From: Bacteroides reticulotermitis JCM 10512
GTDB lineage: Bacteria; Bacteroidota; Bacteroidia; Bacteroidales; Bacteroidaceae
Length of the DNA stretch: 64,000 bases
Assembly: GCF_000517545.1 (NCBI RefSeq)
Contig: NZ_BAIV01000028.1
Location: 1 to 64,000, forward strand
Direction of reading: 5' to 3'
Shown here: positions 17,030 to 27,251 of the stretch, in pieces
How positions within the stretch are numbered: position 1 is the first letter of the stretch
How the letters are laid out: the number at the start of each line of letters is the position of its first letter
Program-made: the position numbers and the translations under genes
The notes under the pieces: generated by a model
Told to the model about the DNA's origin: nothing
The model's input: the letters and a program-made list of their open reading frames with translations, nothing else
Databases searched by the model: none

Positions 17030-17949
17030 TTATTTGTTTACTTTGTATTTCTCGCAACCGTCTTTCAGGAAGCCGACAATCTGCTTGGCAGCAGCAATAC
17101 CGGCATTGATGTTAGCTCAGCAGTCTGGGCACCCATCTTTTTCGGAGTGGAGAAATAACGTCCTGCAAACTTCTCAGCAAATTCTGCATGAGCGGCAGGC
17201 ATAATATCAGTCACGTATTTGAAGTCGGCACGTTCTTCCATCAACAGCGCCAAACCAGCCTCATCGATCACCTCTTTACGGGCAGTGTTTACCAACAACG
17301 CACCTTTAGGCATGTTTTTCAGCAAAGCGTAATTGATCGAGTTCTTTGTTTCAGCAGTTGCCGGAATGTGGAGAGAGATAAACTGACAAGCCTTGTAGAG
17401 TTCTTCAGCAGAATCTAAAGCGGTTACTCCATCTTTCTCAATCACTTCTTTGGGACAGAAAGCATCGTAGGCGTATACTTCCATACCGAAGCCTTTAGCT
17501 ACACGAGCCACGTTACGGCCCACGTTACCATACGCATGAATACCTAGTTTCTTACCCATCAACTCTGTGCCGGAAGTTCCGTTGTAGAAGTTACGCACAG
17601 CATACACCATCATACCTAAGGCCAATTCGGCTACAGCATTCGAGTTTTGCCCCGGCGTGTTCATCACACAAACGTTGTGCGCAGTTGCAGCATCCAGATC
17701 TACATTGTCATATCCTGCACCGGCACGAACTACAATCTTCAATTCTTTAGCAGCATCAAGCACCTCAGCATCAATAATATCACTGCGGATAATGATCGCA
17801 TTAGCATCTTTCACAGCATCCAGCAATTGTGCTTTCTCTGTGTATTTCTCAAGTAAAGCAAGCTCATAACCGGCTGCTTCAACTTCCTTACGAATACCGT
17901 CCACAGCAACTTTAGCGAACGGTTTGTCAGTAGCGATAAGTACTTTCAT
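17030..17949 (-). CDS. serA: D-3-phosphoglycerate dehydrogenase (frame break near 17117)
   Basis: SerA oxidises 3-phosphoglycerate to 3-phosphohydroxypyruvate with NAD, the first step of serine synthesis. The product is a short, single-domain D-2-hydroxyacid dehydrogenase without an ACT domain: VRAGAGYDNVD, the NAD loop GKKLGIHAYGNVGRNVA, FISLHIPATAETK, and NTARKEVIDE. The frame as written ends early in an unrelated tail. Adding one base in GAGCT near 17117 restores TAEANINAGIAAAKQIVGFL and the stop at 17030, giving 306 residues. This strongly suggests a single-base loss in the sequence. serC lies upstream and DUF1015 downstream. Confidence 0.9.
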
Positions 17950-18047
17950 AGTAACTTACAGGAACCTTCCTCCAACCCTCTCCCTCAAGAGACAAGGAAA
18001 AAGACAGGTTCGGTTTTAGTTTATAATTTATTGATCAGTAAGGTAGC

Positions 18048-18082
18048 CTCTCGTCTCCTCTCCTCGGGAGCGGGGACGAGAG
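18048..18082 (-). terminator. Hairpin between serC and serA
   Basis: An 11-nt stem (18048-18058 with 18072-18082, one G-T pair) lies 10 bases past the serC stop on the minus strand. Like the hairpin after serA, it may attenuate read-through in this operon. Confidence 0.5.
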
Positions 18083-18091
18083 AAAGACCTA

Positions 18092-19159
18092 TTAATGAAG
18101 TTTCTCAAATTCCTGCATACAGTCGATCAACGCCTGTACACTTTCTTTGGGTAATGCGTTGTAGCAAGAAGCGCGGAAGCCACCTACTGAGCGGTGTCCC
18201 TTGATGCCTATCATACCTTTTTCGGTAGCGAACTTCAGGAAGTCAGCTTCCAATTCTTTGTATTCGGGCGCCATTACGAAGCAGATGTTCATACGTGAAC
18301 GGTCTTCTTTCGCAGCTGTTCCGACAAATAGCTTGTTACGGTCGATCTCTGCATAAAGCAGGTCAGCTTTTTCAATCGCACGACTTTCCATCGCTTTCAC
18401 ACCGCCTTGTGCCTTGATCCAGCGTAGCGTAAGCAGGGCCGAATAGATAGGTACTACCGGAGGAGTGTTGAACATGGAACCACTTTCCACATGAGTCTGG
18501 TAGTTCAACATCGTAGGAATATAGCGGGACATTTTGCCTAAAGCGTCATTCTTTACGATTACGAATGTCACGCCGGCAGGAGCCAGATTTTTCTGTGCAC
18601 CGCCATAGATACAGATGTATTTGGACACATCGATCGGACGTGAGAAGATGTCTGAAGACATATCGGCAACCATAGGAACCGGTGAGTTAAGATCTTCTTT
18701 AAGTTCCGTACCGAAAATCGTGTTGTTTGTGGTTATGTGAAAATAATCAGCATCAGCAGGCACCGTGTAATCTTTGGGAATAAATGAGAAATTAGCATCG
18801 GCCGAAGAGGCAACTTCTACAACTTCACCAAGACCTTTAGCTTCTTTCATGGCTTTCTTTGCCCATGTACCTGTGTTAAGGTAAGCAGCTTTCTTTTCAA
18901 GGAAGTTATAGGGTACCATACAGAACTCCAGACTGGCACCTCCGCCAAGGAACAGTACCGAATAGCCTTCGGGAATGTTAAGAAGTTCCTTGAATAATGC
19001 CTCAGCTTCGTCAACCACCGGTTGAAAATCTTTAGCACGGTGGCTGATTTCCATTAGAGAAAGTCCGGAGCCGTTGAAATCTAAAATAGCCTTCGCTGTA
19101 TCCTCTATTACCTCTCTCGGAAGAATTGAAGGTCCTGCATTGAAATTATGCTTTTTCAT
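18092..19159 (-). CDS. serC: 3-phosphoserine/phosphohydroxythreonine transaminase
   Basis: SerC is a PLP enzyme that converts 3-phosphohydroxypyruvate and glutamate to phosphoserine and 2-oxoglutarate; it also serves pyridoxal phosphate synthesis in many bacteria. The 355-residue protein begins MKKHNFNAGPSILPREV, has SLMEISHRAKDF, the PLP-lysine region YGGAQKNLAPAGVTFVIV, and HRSVGGFRASCYNAL near the C-terminus. Length and motifs are normal and the frame is intact. It heads the serC-serA-DUF1015 group; no serB gene lies in the window. Confidence 0.95.
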   Translation of the reverse strand: MKKHNFNAGPSILPREVIEDTAKAILDFNGSGLSLMEISHRAKDFQPVVDEAEALFKELLNIPEGYSVLFLGGGASLEFCMVPYNFLEKKAAYLNTGTWAKKAMKEAKGLGEVVEVASSADANFSFIPKDYTVPADADYFHITTNNTIFGTELKEDLNSPVPMVADMSSDIFSRPIDVSKYICIYGGAQKNLAPAGVTFVIVKNDALGKMSRYIPTMLNYQTHVESGSMFNTPPVVPIYSALLTLRWIKAQGGVKAMESRAIEKADLLYAEIDRNKLFVGTAAKEDRSRMNICFVMAPEYKELEADFLKFATEKGMIGIKGHRSVGGFRASCYNALPKESVQALIDCMQEFEKLH

Positions 19160-19459
19160 TTGAAGTTTGTTTTGGGTTTAACAATTTCGTTAGTTTATGT
19201 CTTTTGACCCTGCGAATTTACGAATTAATTTCCGGCGGACAAATCTTTCCTTATAAAAATACCGTTCAAAGGCTGACTTACCTTACTTTTTATTTGTTTA
19301 TGCAGGATATATACACCAAATTGTTATCTATACATAGCAAGAACCCGGGAAATAGGCAAATTCACGACATCTAAAATGAACCCGAATAAGAAGCCTGAAA
19401 TAGAAAATCTCAGACAATAAGCCTCTTGCAAGCATGCTCCATTCAACGAGGTTTTGTCC

Positions 19460-20794
19460 TTATTTTGCTTCCTCGATAACGGTTTTCATCCCTTTTATCT
19501 TCTCGCCGCGGATCAGCGTTAACAATTGATTCACCTTAACCCGGCGGATAGCAACAAAAGAATAATGCTCTTTGACATCGATAGCCCCTACATCTTCTTT
19601 ACCCAGATTGCCTTTCTTATAAAGGAATCCGGCAATATCCATCCGGCTCAGTTTCTCCTTTTTTCCTTTACCTATATATATAGTAGTCCAAACCGACTTG
19701 GGAGGACGCGAAGGATTCTCCGGTAACGTAAGCGTTTCAACCTCTTCGGGAATATAATCCGGCAACCTCTCTTCCGCGTGCAAAATCAGGTAGGATGTAC
19801 CTTTCGCATCCCAACGGGCAGTACGCCCATTCCGGTGCGTAAACGCCTCCTCATTGACCGGCAGGTGGTAATGGATGATGTGTTCGATTTCGGGGATGTC
19901 GAGTCCGCGAGCAGCCAAATCGGTAGAGATTAGTATGTGACAGCTTCCGTTGCGGAACTTGTACAGCGCACGTTCGCGGTCGGGCTGTTCCATACCTCCG
20001 TGGAAGCGTTCGGCAACGAGCTTCTTACCGGCAAGCAACTGGTGTACCCTGTCCACTGAATCGCGGTGGTTGCAGAACACAATGCTGGAACTGCTTCCCA
20101 ACGTACAAAGGAGGTTGTAGAGTGTATCGATCTTATCCTTGGATGGAGAAATAACCTGCATCAATCGCAAGCGGGACGTCTGTTCCTCGACTGTTTCCGG
20201 CAGAAAGTCAAGCTTCACAGTCCGGTTCAATCCGGTGAAAAGAGGGATCTCTTCCGCATCGGTAGCCGAAAGAAGCACCCGTTTGTTCAGTCCGGGAAGT
20301 TGCGTGATTATCTCCGCCATCTCGTCGTGAAAGCCGTACTCGAGTGATTTATCGAACTCATCGATAATTAACGTATGAATCGTTTCGGGATTGAAATTCC
20401 CTTTCGACAAATGGTCGGTAATACGTCCCGGAGTACCAATGATGACCGCCGGACTATTGCCCACAATACTTTTCTTTTCCTCGGCAATGGGGTGACCGCC
20501 ATAACAGCAGCAAGCTTTCCACACCGTGCCCATTCCTTTGAACACACTGTCGATCTGTAACGCCAGTTCACGCGAGGGAACCAGGATCAGTACTTGAACA
20601 TCTTTCGTATCGGGTTTTAGCGTAAGCAACAACGGAAGCAGGTAGGCCAATGTCTTTCCCGAACCTGTGGGCGACAAGAGAATTACGTCTTTCCTGCCTG
20701 TTCCCTGTTCGATTGCGGCTTCCTGCATAGGGTTCAGCTCTTCGATCTTTAGATTGCGGAGAGCTGCCTGTATGATTTCATTTTTTTGTATCAT
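19460..20794 (-). CDS. DbpA-like DEAD-box ATP-dependent RNA helicase
   Basis: The helicase motifs are in order: motif I SPTGSGKT, Ib TPGR, II written DEFD instead of DEAD, III SAT, IV and V ISTDLAARGLDIPEI, VI HRNGRTAR. A C-terminal domain (about residues 365-444) with TIYIGKGKKEKLSRMDIAGFL resembles the DbpA RNA-binding domain that recognises 23S rRNA hairpin 92. The protein probably acts in large-subunit ribosome assembly. The frame is open to 20836, but MIQKNEIIQAAL at 20794 is the natural start and gives 444 residues. A -7 box ends four bases before this ATG. The DEFD motif II is unusual. Confidence 0.88.
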   Translation of the reverse strand: MIQKNEIIQAALRNLKIEELNPMQEAAIEQGTGRKDVILLSPTGSGKTLAYLLPLLLTLKPDTKDVQVLILVPSRELALQIDSVFKGMGTVWKACCCYGGHPIAEEKKSIVGNSPAVIIGTPGRITDHLSKGNFNPETIHTLIIDEFDKSLEYGFHDEMAEIITQLPGLNKRVLLSATDAEEIPLFTGLNRTVKLDFLPETVEEQTSRLRLMQVISPSKDKIDTLYNLLCTLGSSSSIVFCNHRDSVDRVHQLLAGKKLVAERFHGGMEQPDRERALYKFRNGSCHILISTDLAARGLDIPEIEHIIHYHLPVNEEAFTHRNGRTARWDAKGTSYLILHAEERLPDYIPEEVETLTLPENPSRPPKSVWTTIYIGKGKKEKLSRMDIAGFLYKKGNLGKEDVGAIDVKEHYSFVAIRRVKVNQLLTLIRGEKIKGMKTVIEEAK

Positions 20795-20798
20795 GGGG

Positions 20799-20806
20799 CA
20801 AAGATA
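20799..20806 (-). promoter_or_regulatory. -7 promoter box TATCTTTG four bases before the DEAD-box start codon
   Basis: On the minus strand TATCTTTG is followed by CCCC and then ATG, the same spacing as at the YigZ gene. It supports the start at 20794 and would make the message leaderless. Confidence 0.45.
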
Positions 20807-20867
20807 CGAAAAAAGGCGGTAACTGACTGACATCAACCACCGCCCAAACCAAAAGAATTGTGTTTTA

Positions 20868-22139
20868 TTACCCGAAGTCGTCGAACATCAGGTTCTCAAG
20901 CGGTACACCCAGATCGTCGAGCATCTTTTCGACCGCTTTCGACATCGGGCCGGGACCACACATATAGTATTCAACATCTTCGGGAGCCTCATGGTCTTTC
21001 AGGTAGGTTTCCAGAATTACCTGGTGCACAAAACCCGGTGTATACTTCACACCCGCCGCATCAGCTGCCGGATCGGGACGGTCAAGAGCCAGATGGAACG
21101 TAAAGTTCGGGAACTCCTTCTCCAGTTTCAAAAAGTCGTCCAGATAGAAAACCTCGTTCAAGGCACGGGCTCCATAGAAGTAACTCATTTTGCGGTCGGT
21201 AGTATGCAGGGTCTTCAGCAGATGCATAACCTGTGCACGTAACGGAGCCATACCTGCCCCTCCACCGATCCACATCATTTCACGTTTGGAATCGTAGATG
21301 GGATGAAACTCACCATAGGGTCCGCTCATGCTCACCTTATCGCCCGGTTTCAGGGTGAAGATGTACGAAGAGGCAATGCCGGGCATCACGTCCACAAATC
21401 CGGGGCCTTGCTCTTTCGGCTTGAATGGCGGGGTAGCGATACGTACTGTCAGCATCATGCGGTCACCCTCAGCGGGATAGTTCGCCATGGAATAGGCTCG
21501 GACCGTTTCCTCCGTGTTGGTACACTTCAGCCCGAACAATCCGAAATTCTCCCATGCCGGAAGATACGCATCCCCGATCAGGCTTTTGTCTATATCCTTA
21601 TTATAATCCATTGCATAGGGCGGTATCTTGATCTGCGCATACGAACCCGGAATAAAATCCATGTGTTCACCCGCCGGAAGGGTTACGATAAGTTCTTTGA
21701 TAAAAGTAGCCACGTTCTTATTGGAAACGACCTCGCACTCCCACTCTTTTACCCCTAACACACTTTCGGGTACAGTGATAGCCATATCACTCTTCACTTT
21801 CACCTGACAGCCCAAACGCCAGTGGTTCTGTATCTGTTTGCGGCTGAAATGCGGAACCTCCGTAGGTAGTAGCTCACCCCCTCCTAGCGTAATCTGACAT
21901 TTACATTGCCCGCAAGAGCCTTTTCCACCGCAAGCGGAGGATAAAAACACTCCATTCACCGAGAGCGTGTTGAGTAACGTAGAACCGGAAGAAGCATCTA
22001 GTTCTCTTTCGCCATTAATCGTGACTTTCACATCCCCCGAGGGTACCAGGTAGTTCTTCGCAACCAAGAGAATGATAACGAGCAACAAGATCACGATCAG
22101 GAATACACCAACGCTTGTCCATATTAAAGTCATATCCAT
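20868..22139 (-). CDS. nqrF: NADH:ubiquinone reductase (Na+-transporting) subunit F
   Basis: NqrF takes electrons from NADH into the sodium-pumping NQR complex in the inner membrane. The 423-residue protein has an N-terminal transmembrane helix (VFLIVILLLVIILLVA), a 2Fe-2S ferredoxin domain with CGGKGSCGQCKC and a later Cys (RLGCQVKV), an FAD domain with RAYSMANYP, and an NAD domain with MWIGGGAGMAPLRA and YYMCGPGPM. The frame is intact. It is the last gene of the nqrABCDEF operon, 18 bp after nqrE. Confidence 0.96.
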   Translation of the reverse strand: MDMTLIWTSVGVFLIVILLLVIILLVAKNYLVPSGDVKVTINGERELDASSGSTLLNTLSVNGVFLSSACGGKGSCGQCKCQITLGGGELLPTEVPHFSRKQIQNHWRLGCQVKVKSDMAITVPESVLGVKEWECEVVSNKNVATFIKELIVTLPAGEHMDFIPGSYAQIKIPPYAMDYNKDIDKSLIGDAYLPAWENFGLFGLKCTNTEETVRAYSMANYPAEGDRMMLTVRIATPPFKPKEQGPGFVDVMPGIASSYIFTLKPGDKVSMSGPYGEFHPIYDSKREMMWIGGGAGMAPLRAQVMHLLKTLHTTDRKMSYFYGARALNEVFYLDDFLKLEKEFPNFTFHLALDRPDPAADAAGVKYTPGFVHQVILETYLKDHEAPEDVEYYMCGPGPMSKAVEKMLDDLGVPLENLMFDDFG

Positions 22140-22157
22140 CGTCTGATTCCTTTCCTT

Positions 22158-22784
22158 TTAAATGTTTAACCCCGAGAAGCACATAAACGCAATAGCCATC
22201 AGGCCGACTGTGATAAACGTGATCCCCAAACCTCTGAGGGGAGCAGGCACATTGGAGTAAGCCATCTTCTCACGGATAGCGGCTAGTCCGACAATCGCCA
22301 ACAGCCAACCAACGCCCGAACCCAACGCATAGGATACCGAATCCCAGACATCACCGATATACCTCGGATCGCTCTCGCCCAGATTGATACGTTGCTGCAT
22401 AAACAGCGAACCTCCCATGATGGCACAGTTTACAGCGATCAGTGGCAGGAAGATGCCTAACGAAGCATACAGTGCCGGACTGAAACGTTCGATCACCATT
22501 TCAACCAGCTGAGTGATACCGGCAATAACGGCAATGAAAAGAATGAAGCCCAGAAAACTCAGATCGACTCCTTCAATGATCGCGTCGGCTGCCAGTACTT
22601 TGGTTTGCAGCAGGTAGTTAATAGGCAGCGTCACCACGAGTACAAACGTAACGGCGATACCCAGTCCTACGGCTGTTTTCACATTCTTCGACACAGCCAG
22701 GTACGAACACATACCCAGGAAGAAGGCGAATATCATGTTGTCCACAAAGATGGAGCGAACGAATAAACTTACTAAATGTTCCAT
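22158..22784 (-). CDS. nqrE: NADH:ubiquinone reductase (Na+-transporting) subunit E
   Basis: NqrE is a membrane subunit with six helices that, together with NqrD, holds the intramembrane iron site and helps pass electrons and sodium. The 208-residue protein starts MEHLVSLFVRSIFVDNMIFAFFLG and has AFFLGMCSYLAVSK with the conserved Cys in the first half and NCAIMGGSLFMQQR in the second. It is intact and of normal length. A gap of about 100 bases separates it from nqrD. Confidence 0.95.
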   Translation of the reverse strand: MEHLVSLFVRSIFVDNMIFAFFLGMCSYLAVSKNVKTAVGLGIAVTFVLVVTLPINYLLQTKVLAADAIIEGVDLSFLGFILFIAVIAGITQLVEMVIERFSPALYASLGIFLPLIAVNCAIMGGSLFMQQRINLGESDPRYIGDVWDSVSYALGSGVGWLLAIVGLAAIREKMAYSNVPAPLRGLGITFITVGLMAIAFMCFSGLNI

Positions 22785-22885
22785 AATTATTTGGTAACTT
22801 TGAATACCTGGCTTCGGAAAACGAGTAGCTGTCTAACTCAAGCAAACGCCGTGTTCCGAGGTTCAGTACACATTAATATCTCTAT

Positions 22886-23523
22886 TTATTTCTCTTCTTG
22901 CAAACCTTTATGGCGTGCCCGTTGATACCAGATGATGCACGCTACGAGAATCAACGCCATCGGAGGCATTAGCATCAGTCCGTTGTTGATATAACCCACT
23001 CCTTGCACCGGTTCGTAGTTCAGGATGTTGATGCCGAGCAATGTACCTGAGCCTAGTAGCTCGCGGAAGAATGCTACAATCACCAGAATTTTGGCGTACC
23101 CCAGCCATTTCCTAAGCCATCGAGGAAAGATTCCCACGGCCCGTTCTGCATGGCAAAGGCCTCCAGACGTCCCATCAGGATGCAGTTGGTGATAATCAGT
23201 CCCACATATACGGAGAGCTGCGCGCTGACGTCATAAGCGAAAGCCTTCAGGAACTCACTCACAATCGTCACCAGAGCGGCAACCACAACTAATTGCACAA
23301 TGATGCGGATGCGATTCGGAATGGTTTTGCGCAGCAGTGAGATAACCACGTTCGAAAAGGCTGTGATCACCGTCACCGAAAGCCCCATCACAATCGCAGG
23401 CTCCAGCTTAGCCGTCACCGCCAGTGCCGAACAGATGCCCAGTACCTGAACGGTTACCGGATTATCCATTCCCAACGGAGCGGCGAATACTTCTTTATTC
23501 TTTTTAGAAAACAATTGTCCCAT
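22886..23523 (-). CDS. nqrD: NADH:ubiquinone reductase (Na+-transporting) subunit D (frame break near 23103)
   Basis: NqrD is the partner of NqrE in the membrane core. The N-terminal part (MGQLFSKKNKEVFAAPLGMD to SFLDGLGNG) and the C-terminal part (LGYAKILVIVAFFRELLGSG to the stop at 22886) are in different frames. Adding one base near 23103 makes a continuous GNGLGYAKI and 212 residues, the expected size. The motif TNCILMGRLEAFA with its conserved Cys is present. Loss of this subunit would disable the pump, so I favour a sequence error. Confidence 0.92.
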
Positions 23524-23538
23524 AGCTAGTCTTCCTCC

Positions 23539-24216
23539 TTATTTGATTGTTAAAAAGCGAATGTAGTTGCCCAGACAAGACTTCAACATGGCATCCACTC
23601 CTACCGAAGTAATTGTACCACCGGAGATTCCATCTACCTGATAGCCCGGCTTCTCTACTTTCCCATGCTTAACCACACTCAGAGCCACTGCCCCATTGTC
23701 CAAGGTCTTCTTGCCCATGAACTCACGTTGGAATCCTTCCAGGGCAATCTCGGCACCTAAACCCGGCGTTTCACTGGCATGCGAGAAGTAAACCCCGAAC
23801 ACCGTATCTTTGTCGTCATTCAGTGCCACATAGCCCCAAAGGCCTCCCCATAGACCGGTTCCATAGACAGGCATCACATATTTCCGCTGACCGTCTACTT
23901 CACAGACAAACACATGCAGGCGTTGGTATTCCTTCACCTCTTTTTCGTAGTTCATGGCAAAAGCTCCTGTGTTTTCAGTCAGCGAACCGTCCTCGTTCAT
24001 CAGCATATCCGCCTTGACATACGTATTATAGGCCGCTTCGACATCCGTCACTTTCCGGACGTTCAACGCAGCGAGAATCTGTTTCTTGGTGTCCAACTGC
24101 ACGTTCTTGTCCTGCGTATCTTTCAGCGCGGAACTGACAAAGGCCAGTAGGAATGCAACGATAACAACCATTACCGAAGCATAAATAATAGTATAGGTAT
24201 TACTATTTGTATTCAT
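23539..24216 (-). CDS. nqrC: NADH:ubiquinone reductase (Na+-transporting) subunit C
   Basis: NqrC carries an FMN bound covalently to a Thr on the periplasmic side. The 225-residue protein has one N-terminal transmembrane helix (TIIYASVMVVIVAFLLAFVSSAL) and an FMN-binding domain with ASETPGLGAEIA and, near the C-terminus, the flavinylation motif DGISGGTITSVGVD with the acceptor Thr. The frame is intact. It ends 16 bases before nqrD starts. Confidence 0.95.
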   Translation of the reverse strand: MNTNSNTYTIIYASVMVVIVAFLLAFVSSALKDTQDKNVQLDTKKQILAALNVRKVTDVEAAYNTYVKADMLMNEDGSLTENTGAFAMNYEKEVKEYQRLHVFVCEVDGQRKYVMPVYGTGLWGGLWGYVALNDDKDTVFGVYFSHASETPGLGAEIALEGFQREFMGKKTLDNGAVALSVVKHGKVEKPGYQVDGISGGTITSVGVDAMLKSCLGNYIRFLTIK

Positions 24217-24227
24217 CTCTTTCGGTT

Positions 24228-25399
24228 TTAAGGGTTAGATTTTATAGCCCGTTTCTCCCGGCGACTGATATTGCTCTGCATCACACAGTAGTCGATCAGC
24301 GGAGCAAAGATATTCATCAGCAGAATGGCGAGCATCATGCCCTCCGGATATCCCGGATTGAGCACACGAATTACAATTGTCATCACACCGATGAGGAAGC
24401 CGAAGATGTACTTTCCGGTCTCCGTACGGGCGGAAGTGACCGGGTCGGTTGCCATGAACACGGCTCCGAAACAGAAACCGCCTAGCACCAGATGTTCGTA
24501 CCACGGCATCTGCGACATGGCGTTATGTTCGATGCTGACGAGGTTGAATATCCAAGCCATCAACGCACCACCGACAAAGACAGACAGCATTGTTTTCCAA
24601 CTGGCAATACCTGTCCACAACAGGATCACCGCTCCGATCAGGATCGCAATTACACTTGTTTCGCCAATGGAGCCGGGGATAAATCCGGTCACCATATCCA
24701 TATGGAAAGCCGGAACTACACCGGTTGTAGCCGCTTCTCCGAGTGGAGTAGCCACCGTCAGTCCGTCGACTGCTTTCCCTAAACCAAACATACTGTCACC
24801 CGACACCCATACGGCATCACCGGACATCTTGGTTGGATAGGCGAAGAAGAGGAAGGCACGGGTAATTAAAGCCACGTTGAATATATTCATCCCTGTTCCG
24901 CCAAACACTTCTTTGGCAAACACCACAGCAAATGCGGTGGCTACGGCAATGATCCACAACGGACAATCCACCGGAACGATCAGGGGAATAAGCATCCCGG
25001 AAACCAAAAAGCCTTCCTGTATCTCTTCCTTTTTCCATTGGGCAATCACAAATTCGATGCCCAACCCTACCACGTAGGAGACTATAACCTTGGGCAATAC
25101 GGCCAGAAAGCCGTACGCGAACAGTTCGACAAAAGTTCCCTGCACACCAGTATGTAAGAAGTGCTGGTAACCGACGTTGTACATTCCAAACAGCAGAGCG
25201 GGCATCAGGGCGATTACGACAATCGACATGATTCGTTACTGTCGATCGAATCGTGTATATGAGTACCCGTTTTCGCCGTCTTGCCGGGTACAAACAGAAA
25301 AGTCTCCAGCCCGTCGAATACCGAATGGAAGGCGTGAAACCTGCCTCCTTCTTCAAAGTTCGGTTTGATCTTATCCAGGTATTTTCTTAACGCTTTCAT
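24228..25399 (-). CDS. nqrB: NADH:ubiquinone reductase (Na+-transporting) subunit B (frame break near 25235)
   Basis: NqrB is the largest membrane subunit, holding riboflavin and a covalent FMN, and is thought to form the sodium path. The start MKALRKYLDKIKPNFEEGG lies at 25399, but that frame ends at 25214; the rest (MSIVVIALMPALLFGMYNVG onward) is in another frame. One base added near 25235 joins them and gives 390 residues, the normal length. The flavinylation region DGLTVATPLGEA is visible at about residue 215. Many helices are evident. The break is most likely a sequence error. Confidence 0.92.
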
Positions 25400-25434
25400 T
25401 ACTATCTAAGAGTTATCAATTAGTACTTATAAGG

Positions 25435-26782
25435 TTATGCCATCTCAACGCGAAGCCTGTCAAGCCCGGCACGGACAATGTGCTGCAACTCCATCTTCGA
25501 GGAGCAGACAAATTCGCAAAGGGCGAAGTCCTCGGGAGCCACTTCGTATATCCCCAAGCTTCCATGCGGTCGATGTCGCCGGCAATGATCGCTTTAATCA
25601 GAAACTCGGGCAGAATGTCCATCGGGAACACTTTATCGTATTCGCCGGACATGATCATGTGACGCTCTCCACCTTTGACACGTGCGTCGAGCGTATATTC
25701 TTTCTTCCCCATCAGCCAGCTGAAATACGAACGATTGGCACTGAACTGCTTGAAGCGTGGCATGATCCACCCCAACATCTCGTGAATGTCATCTCCTTCG
25801 GGAATGACGGTCAGCTGATTGTGGAAGGCTCCGAGGAATCCGTTTGGGGAAACCTGTTTGCCGGTAAGGGGGTTGCCACTGATATACCGAAGTTCCTTGC
25901 CGCGGGTAACATTCCCGGCAAAGACTGACGTCAGCAAAGCTCCCACTTGTAGCTTGCAATAAGCCGGATGCAATACCTCGGAACCTGTCACAGCTACGGT
26001 TCGGGTGAAATCCACTCGCCCCGTGTTGAACAGGCGTCCGATGAAGAGAACGGCCTGCGGATCGAGTGTCCAGACCGTTTCACCTTTCACCACGGGATCG
26101 ATGTGATTGATCTGTACGCCCACATTTCCTGCCGGATGGGGACCGTCGAATGCAGTAAGAGTCACATTCCGCATCGCTGCCAACTGACTGTTCCGTTGTT
26201 TGATGTGTATGTTGAGATATACGTTCGCGATCTTCGCCAATGCGTCCAGTCCGGTTTGGAAATTCGCCTCTTCACCTTTCAAGGCAAACTCGAAATCGGG
26301 AGCCAGCGGATGGCTGTCGAAGGCTGAAATGAAAATCGCTTTCGGAGATTGGTGGGATTGGCTATGATATCGTAAGGCCGTTGCCTGATAAATGCAAAAA
26401 GTCCGGCATCTAGCAAGCTGGTTCTCACTGAATCGGCATCCATAGACGAGACGTCCTTCTTGCCGAACTCTTCGTAGTCTTGTTCGGTAGCTTCTTCAAC
26501 AATGATGTTAAGCACTTTCCGTCGGCTTCCCCGCTCGACACTTGTCACCACACCGCTTACCGGTGAAACGAACTTTAGCTCGGGATGATTTTTGTCGACA
26601 AACAAGGGACCTCCTGCCATCACGTACTCTTGTTCTTTCACAACCACTTTCGGAGTAATGCCCGGAAAGTCGTCGGGTACAAGCGCATAGAATCCCGGGC
26701 TTTTCATAGCTGTATACGTCCCGGCTGCTTTTCCTTTCAGATTTATGTCGAGCCCTTTACGCAACTTTATTACATTTAGCAT
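25435..26782 (-). CDS. nqrA: NADH:ubiquinone reductase (Na+-transporting) subunit A (two frame breaks, near 25557 and 26345)
   Basis: NqrA is the cytoplasmic subunit associated with quinone binding. It starts MLNVIKLRKGLDINLKGKA at 26782. The frame is lost near 26345, where a C seems missing from CTCCCG before KAIFISAFDSHPLAPD, and again near 25557, where one base is missing before GIYEVAPEDFALCEFVC. With both restored the protein ends MA at 25435-25437 and has about 449 residues, the usual size. Two independent breaks in one essential subunit of an otherwise complete operon point to sequence errors. It is the first gene of the operon, with a promoter box upstream. Confidence 0.92.
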
Positions 26783-26816
26783 GCTATATTAAATATATGG
26801 TTTCACAGTCTTATCG

Positions 26817-26824
26817 CAAAAATA
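26817..26824 (-). promoter_or_regulatory. -7 promoter box TATTTTTG for the nqr operon
   Basis: On the minus strand TATTTTTG fits TAnnTTTG and lies 34 bases before the nqrA ATG, a sensible leader length. Confidence 0.5.
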
Positions 26825-27149
26825 ATAAATAATACTAGAAACGGGCAGAAAAAAGAGAGGAAATGCAAAATAAAATGCAATACCTTTCCGTTTATTTTGA
26901 GGTTTTTAGTCAGTTTCCGGTTAAAGTATGAGCTAGCAGAACGACTGATCCGGGTGATAAAAAAGTAAGACTGATACTCTTTAACAGGGCAGTCAAGCCT
27001 TGTCGATCACTTTTAAAAAGCGATCCAACTGACTTTTTAAGTTGGGACGCTCGCTGCCGTCAGATGAGATAACGGGATGCTTAGAGTAATGTAAATAAGA
27101 GGTTCGATTGAGTAATACAACAACCTATTCCGCTCTACCCCCAAAATGA

Positions 27150-27182
27150 AACGGGCAAAAAGCTTCCGACCTCTTGCCCGTT
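27150..27182 (-). terminator. Hairpin past the C1B peptidase gene
   Basis: AACGGGCAA (27150-27158) pairs perfectly with TTGCCCGTT (27174-27182), about 70 bases beyond the peptidase stop on the minus strand. The rest of the 26783-27251 gap shows only the nqr promoter region. Confidence 0.5.
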
Positions 27183-27251
27183 ATTTATTTGCGAGTTACA
27201 GCGTTTACTTTGCGATCACCCCAAAATGATGATGAAGCCGTTTACCCGTTG

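Noticed and set aside
20868..26782. Programmed frameshifting in the nqr operon
   Set aside because: The breaks are in four places with no slippery heptamer or shared structure, and NQR genes are not known to need it; missing bases explain them better.
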